Origin: Ilyomonas sp965247435
GTDB lineage: Bacteria; Bacteroidota; Bacteroidia; Chitinophagales; Chitinophagaceae
Reading direction: 5' to 3'
Length of the DNA stretch: 64,000 nucleotides
NCBI GenBank assembly: GCA_965247435.1
Contig: OZ252019.1
Span: forward strand, 2,604,001-2,668,000
The translations under genes and the position numbers were made by a program. Below the pieces are notes generated by a model. It searched no databases. It was not told the DNA's origin and saw only the letters and a program-made list of their open reading frames with translations. How positions within the stretch are numbered: position 1 is the stretch's first letter; each line of letters starts with the position of its first letter. Below, piece by piece: positions 61,419 through 64,000 of this stretch.

Positions 61419-64000
61419 TTATTTTACCATTTTCTGTGCAGTATCCAGCGGCTGTTTAGGAACCACATCATTACCCGGCAATACACCGCCTTCCAAAACC
61501 TTGGGTGCGCCGCCACTGAACTGCTTTTCCAACTGGTCTATCTGCTGCAGCAGCATTTGCGAGGATTGCAGGTCGCGCTGCATATTCTCGGCATCAATGC
61601 CAGTAAGGCCGTTATAATATTTTACCTGTTGCTGCAAATCTTTTTTAACTTCTGCATTAACCTTGGCAGCCAGTGTTTTGTCTTCTGCAAAATAACAGGC
61701 TTTTAAAAACATCAGCGAATAGTAATCATGCATGTTGTTGCGCGATACCATGCCATACGGAAAATTACTTGACTTCATCATATTATCCGTCCTGTCAAGT
61801 ACTTTACGGGCGTCTTCTTTCCGGTTCTTATCTATCAGGTCGAGCGCGAGTTGGGTGTCTGCATCGCGGATAATATTCAGGTGCCTGCGATTTTCTTCAT
61901 CAAAATATACATTGAATATATTCGCGTTGCCAAAGCCAAATTTATTCATCACCTTATCCAGCATCCAATCGGTATTTACCTGCGAATTGGCAACCGGCAC
62001 CAACCGGTAGCTTAAGCCATCGCGGCGGATATAATTGGCAAATCCAAGATCGTCATACGGCATGGTGAAGTAAATGGGCCGCTGCCAGTTGTTGGCCGCA
62101 ATAATATTCAGCATGGCGAGGTCGCCTTTGTAAATTGCTGTTTTAGGCATATCAAACTGCATCTGGCTTACAACGCTATCGGTAGGGTTCACCGTACCGT
62201 TGGCTTTTACGGCATTTACATTAACCGGCACAAAAACTTTATGGGTAGGAAAAATATTATAGCCACGGTCATCTACATTGGCATCGTTACCCACAAAATT
62301 TTTCATTACATCGTACAGGTTGTAATACTGATTATCGCTGAAGCCTGCAGCCGCTTTATAAATAGCAATATCCCTGTTTTTACCTTCAATCTGCTTTGCA
62401 TTCCAGATTACATCAATGGGTTTGCTCTGGTTTACCTGGTAGCGAAACTGGTTGATGTACCAGTCAATACCCAACAGGCTGGTATTAATCACGCGGATGT
62501 CCGGCCGTATGCCTTCCACTTCCTGTGCATACCAGAGCGGGTACGTATCATTATCGCCAAAAGTGAAAAGGATAGCATTGGGTGCACAGCTTTCGAGATA
62601 ATCTTTAGCTACATCGCGCGCCAGTTCCTTACGGCTGCGGTCGTGGTCGTCCCACTCCTGTTGTGCCATCAGCACCGGCACTGCTAACAGGCAAACCGCC
62701 ATAGCAATAATGCTTGCCGTACGCTGGTTTAATTTTTTGGCCAGCCAGTCCGCAATCTGCAGCACACCAATGCCCACCCAGATAGCAAAGGCATAAAAAG
62801 AACCAACATACGCATAGTCCCGCTCGCGCGGCTGGTTGCCGGGTTGATTGAGGTAAACGATGATTGCAAAGCCGGTAAGGAAAAATAAAAGGAAGGTCAC
62901 AAAAGCATCGTCGCCGCGCTGCTTGAAATGATAAAACAACCCAATTAAACCGAGAATAAGCGGCAATGCAAAGAGTGTGTTGTGCGCTTTATTGTTTTTA
63001 AGGCTATCCGGCAGCAGCGCCTGGTTACCATAAATAATATTATCAATAAAATTGATACCCGTTATCCAGTTGCCGTCCCGCTTATTACCTGCAAAAGTGC
63101 CTTCGATATCATTTTGCTTACCGCTGAAGTTCCAGAGAAAATACCGCAGGTACATGAAGTAGTTCTGATATGAAATGAAGAACTTGATGTTGTCACCAAA
63201 GTCCGGCGTCCGCGCATAGCTTCCATCCTGCAGTTTACCGGTGCCCATAAAGCTGGCATAGTAGTCGGCGTGCCCCTGGTCGTTGCTGGCATCCCACAAC
63301 CGCGGGAACACCATTTTATCCTGCGGCATGTAAACCGGCTGTGCGTTTTTGCCAGACTCGATATAAGCGTCTTTGCCGCCGCTCGTACTTTTCTGGTAGC
63401 GGCTTGATGTTTCGCGGTACTGTACCGGCTGGGCTGTAAATTTTTGTCCGTAAAGTATGGGCCAGTCGCCATACTGGTCACGGCCTAAGTAACCAACAAG
63501 GCTCATCGGGTTATCTACGTTAAACATATCAACCGCAGGGTCGGCCGAGCTGCGGATCATCGTGGTAAGGTAAGAACTGTAGCCAATCAGCATAAAGGCA
63601 ACGCACCAAAGGCTTAAGCGCAAATAGCCCCAGCCTCTTTTTGCAGCATACCGCAGGCCCAGCCAGATACCGGCTGCAACCAAAATAAAAAATACGGTAA
63701 AGCCGGAGAAGAAAGGCATACCGATGGAGTTGACGAAGAAAATATCGAAATAGCCGGCTACTTTAATAGATAATTGTATAATAACCAATTGTACAATGCC
63801 GGTAATTACAAAACCAATAATCAGTAAAATATAAGCGCCCCCGTAATATTCCCGCTTCTGCTTGTTAATAGCTTCTACCGCATAGAGTAAGCCGATGGCA
63901 GCAATTGTTCCTAAAATCATCAGTCCGGGTAAAGTAGCATCATTCGTTTGTACATTATCGCCAAATGCATTCTGCAGTTGCGGCAGCAAATCAGTCAGTG
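61419..64000 (-). CDS. DUF2723 membrane protein, 5' end cut by the window
   Basis: This is a polytopic protein of the DUF2723 family (GT-C-like, related to protein O-mannosyltransferases), at least 860 residues here. Several helices lie in the N-terminal part (LMILGTIAAIGLLYAVEAIN, TFCF-like regions, then a helix series near residue 300). A soluble C-terminal region reads LIDKNRKEDARKVLDRTDN and carries helices. The segment NQPRERDYAYVGSFYAFAIW near residues 380-400 is typical of the family. A likely active-site loop FTFGDNDTYPLWYAQEVEG lies near residue 475. The frame is open at base 64000, so the N-terminus is missing. It may add sugars to exported proteins. It lies upstream of ccmE but ends at its own terminator. 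Confidence 0.85.
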   Translation of the reverse strand, partial: LTDLLPQLQNAFGDNVQTNDATLPGLMILGTIAAIGLLYAVEAINKQKREYYGGAYILLIIGFVITGIVQLVIIQLSIKVAGYFDIFFVNSIGMPFFSGFTVFFILVAAGIWLGLRYAAKRGWGYLRLSLWCVAFMLIGYSSYLTTMIRSSADPAVDMFNVDNPMSLVGYLGRDQYGDWPILYGQKFTAQPVQYRETSSRYQKSTSGGKDAYIESGKNAQPVYMPQDKMVFPRLWDASNDQGHADYYASFMGTGKLQDGSYARTPDFGDNIKFFISYQNYFMYLRYFLWNFSGKQNDIEGTFAGNKRDGNWITGINFIDNIIYGNQALLPDSLKNNKAHNTLFALPLILGLIGLFYHFKQRGDDAFVTFLLFFLTGFAIIVYLNQPGNQPRERDYAYVGSFYAFAIWVGIGVLQIADWLAKKLNQRTASIIAMAVCLLAVPVLMAQQEWDDHDRSRKELARDVAKDYLESCAPNAILFTFGDNDTYPLWYAQEVEGIRPDIRVINTSLLGIDWYINQFRYQVNQSKPIDVIWNAKQIEGKNRDIAIYKAAAGFSDNQYYNLYDVMKNFVGNDANVDDRGYNIFPTHKVFVPVNVNAVKANGTVNPTDSVVSQMQFDMPKTAIYKGDLAMLNIIAANNWQRPIYFTMPYDDLGFANYIRRDGLSYRLVPVANSQVNTDWMLDKVMNKFGFGNANIFNVYFDEENRRHLNIIRDADTQLALDLIDKNRKEDARKVLDRTDNMMKSSNFPYGMVSRNNMHDYYSLMFLKACYFAEDKTLAAKVNAEVKKDLQQQVKYYNGLTGIDAENMQRDLQSSQMLLQQIDQLEKQFSGGAPKVLEGGVLPGNDVVPKQPLDTAQKMVK

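Noticed and set aside
1..64000. tRNA, rRNA or riboswitch genes
   Set aside because: No tRNA-like T-arm and anticodon arrangement, no rRNA sequence and no recognisable riboswitch aptamer was seen by eye; upstream of pdxJ, bioB and lipA nothing typical is present. A covariance search would be needed to exclude weak cases.

Overview
The window is a piece of a Bacteroidota chromosome, most likely from the Chitinophagaceae. This rests on protein content and promoter style rather than on any rRNA gene. Lineage-typical genes include a type IX secretion (T9SS) C-terminal domain protein, YfhO, DUF2723, DUF2851 and OsmC proteins, MqnA and MqnE of the futalosine route to menaquinone, CcmE/CcmF, and a Crp/Fnr regulator of the Bacteroidota kind. 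Shine-Dalgarno sequences are mostly absent, and several genes are preceded by a TAnnTTTG -7 box. No tRNA, rRNA, CRISPR array, prophage or complete insertion sequence was found. Coding density is high, and both end genes are cut by the window.

Layout. 0-1 kb: a queuosine-precursor transporter and a small membrane protein. 1-10 kb: a surface-glycan block with YfhO, two GT4 glycosyltransferases, an epimerase, two GT2 glycosyltransferases and two methyltransferases; its 7.5-9.95 kb part is clearly AT-richer. 10-14 kb: mqnA, purB, pyrF and a decayed second copy of the pyrF 5' end. 14-27 kb: housekeeping and envelope genes (T9SS propeller protein, glycolate-oxidase-type FAD enzyme, LOG protein, sodium symporter, O-methyltransferase, glucosaminidase, hpt, YfbK-type vWA protein, pdxJ, ALDH7). 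27-29.5 kb: a decayed stretch with a MITE-like element, a frameshifted DUF892 ferritin-like pseudogene, a DUF2383 gene and two small proteins. 29.6-39.8 kb: a large TraB/GumN protein, an Omp85-like outer-membrane protein, mqnE, a sulfatase-type membrane enzyme and a bestrophin. 40-43.3 kb: an AT-rich accessory module (UGT, DUF2147-like protein, Crp/Fnr regulator) beside a PD-(D/E)XK nuclease gene. 43.4-48.9 kb: nitrilase, DUF1810, DUF1080, a tandem repeat array, a PBP4-type carboxypeptidase and cinA. 49-64 kb: a 2-oxo acid dehydrogenase E2, a receiver protein, osmC, lipA, a DnaJ protein, a CrtA-like protein, bioB, DUF2851, ccmF, ccmE and a truncated DUF2723 gene.

How the genes work together. 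mqnA and mqnE are two steps of the same menaquinone pathway, and ccmE/ccmF mature c-type cytochromes; together they point to a respiring cell. lipA supplies the lipoyl group needed by the E2 enzyme 2 kb away. The 1-10 kb genes would build and modify a cell-surface polysaccharide.

I found no convincing wholly new multi-gene system. The observations most worth checking are the 21/42-bp heptad-coding repeat array (45656-46035), the pyrF 5' remnant (13941-14043), the 120-bp MITE-like element (27061-27180), the Cys-type CcmE, the inverted repeat bracketing the UGT/Crp module, and a glycosyltransferase whose conserved N-terminus lies upstream of any normal start codon.
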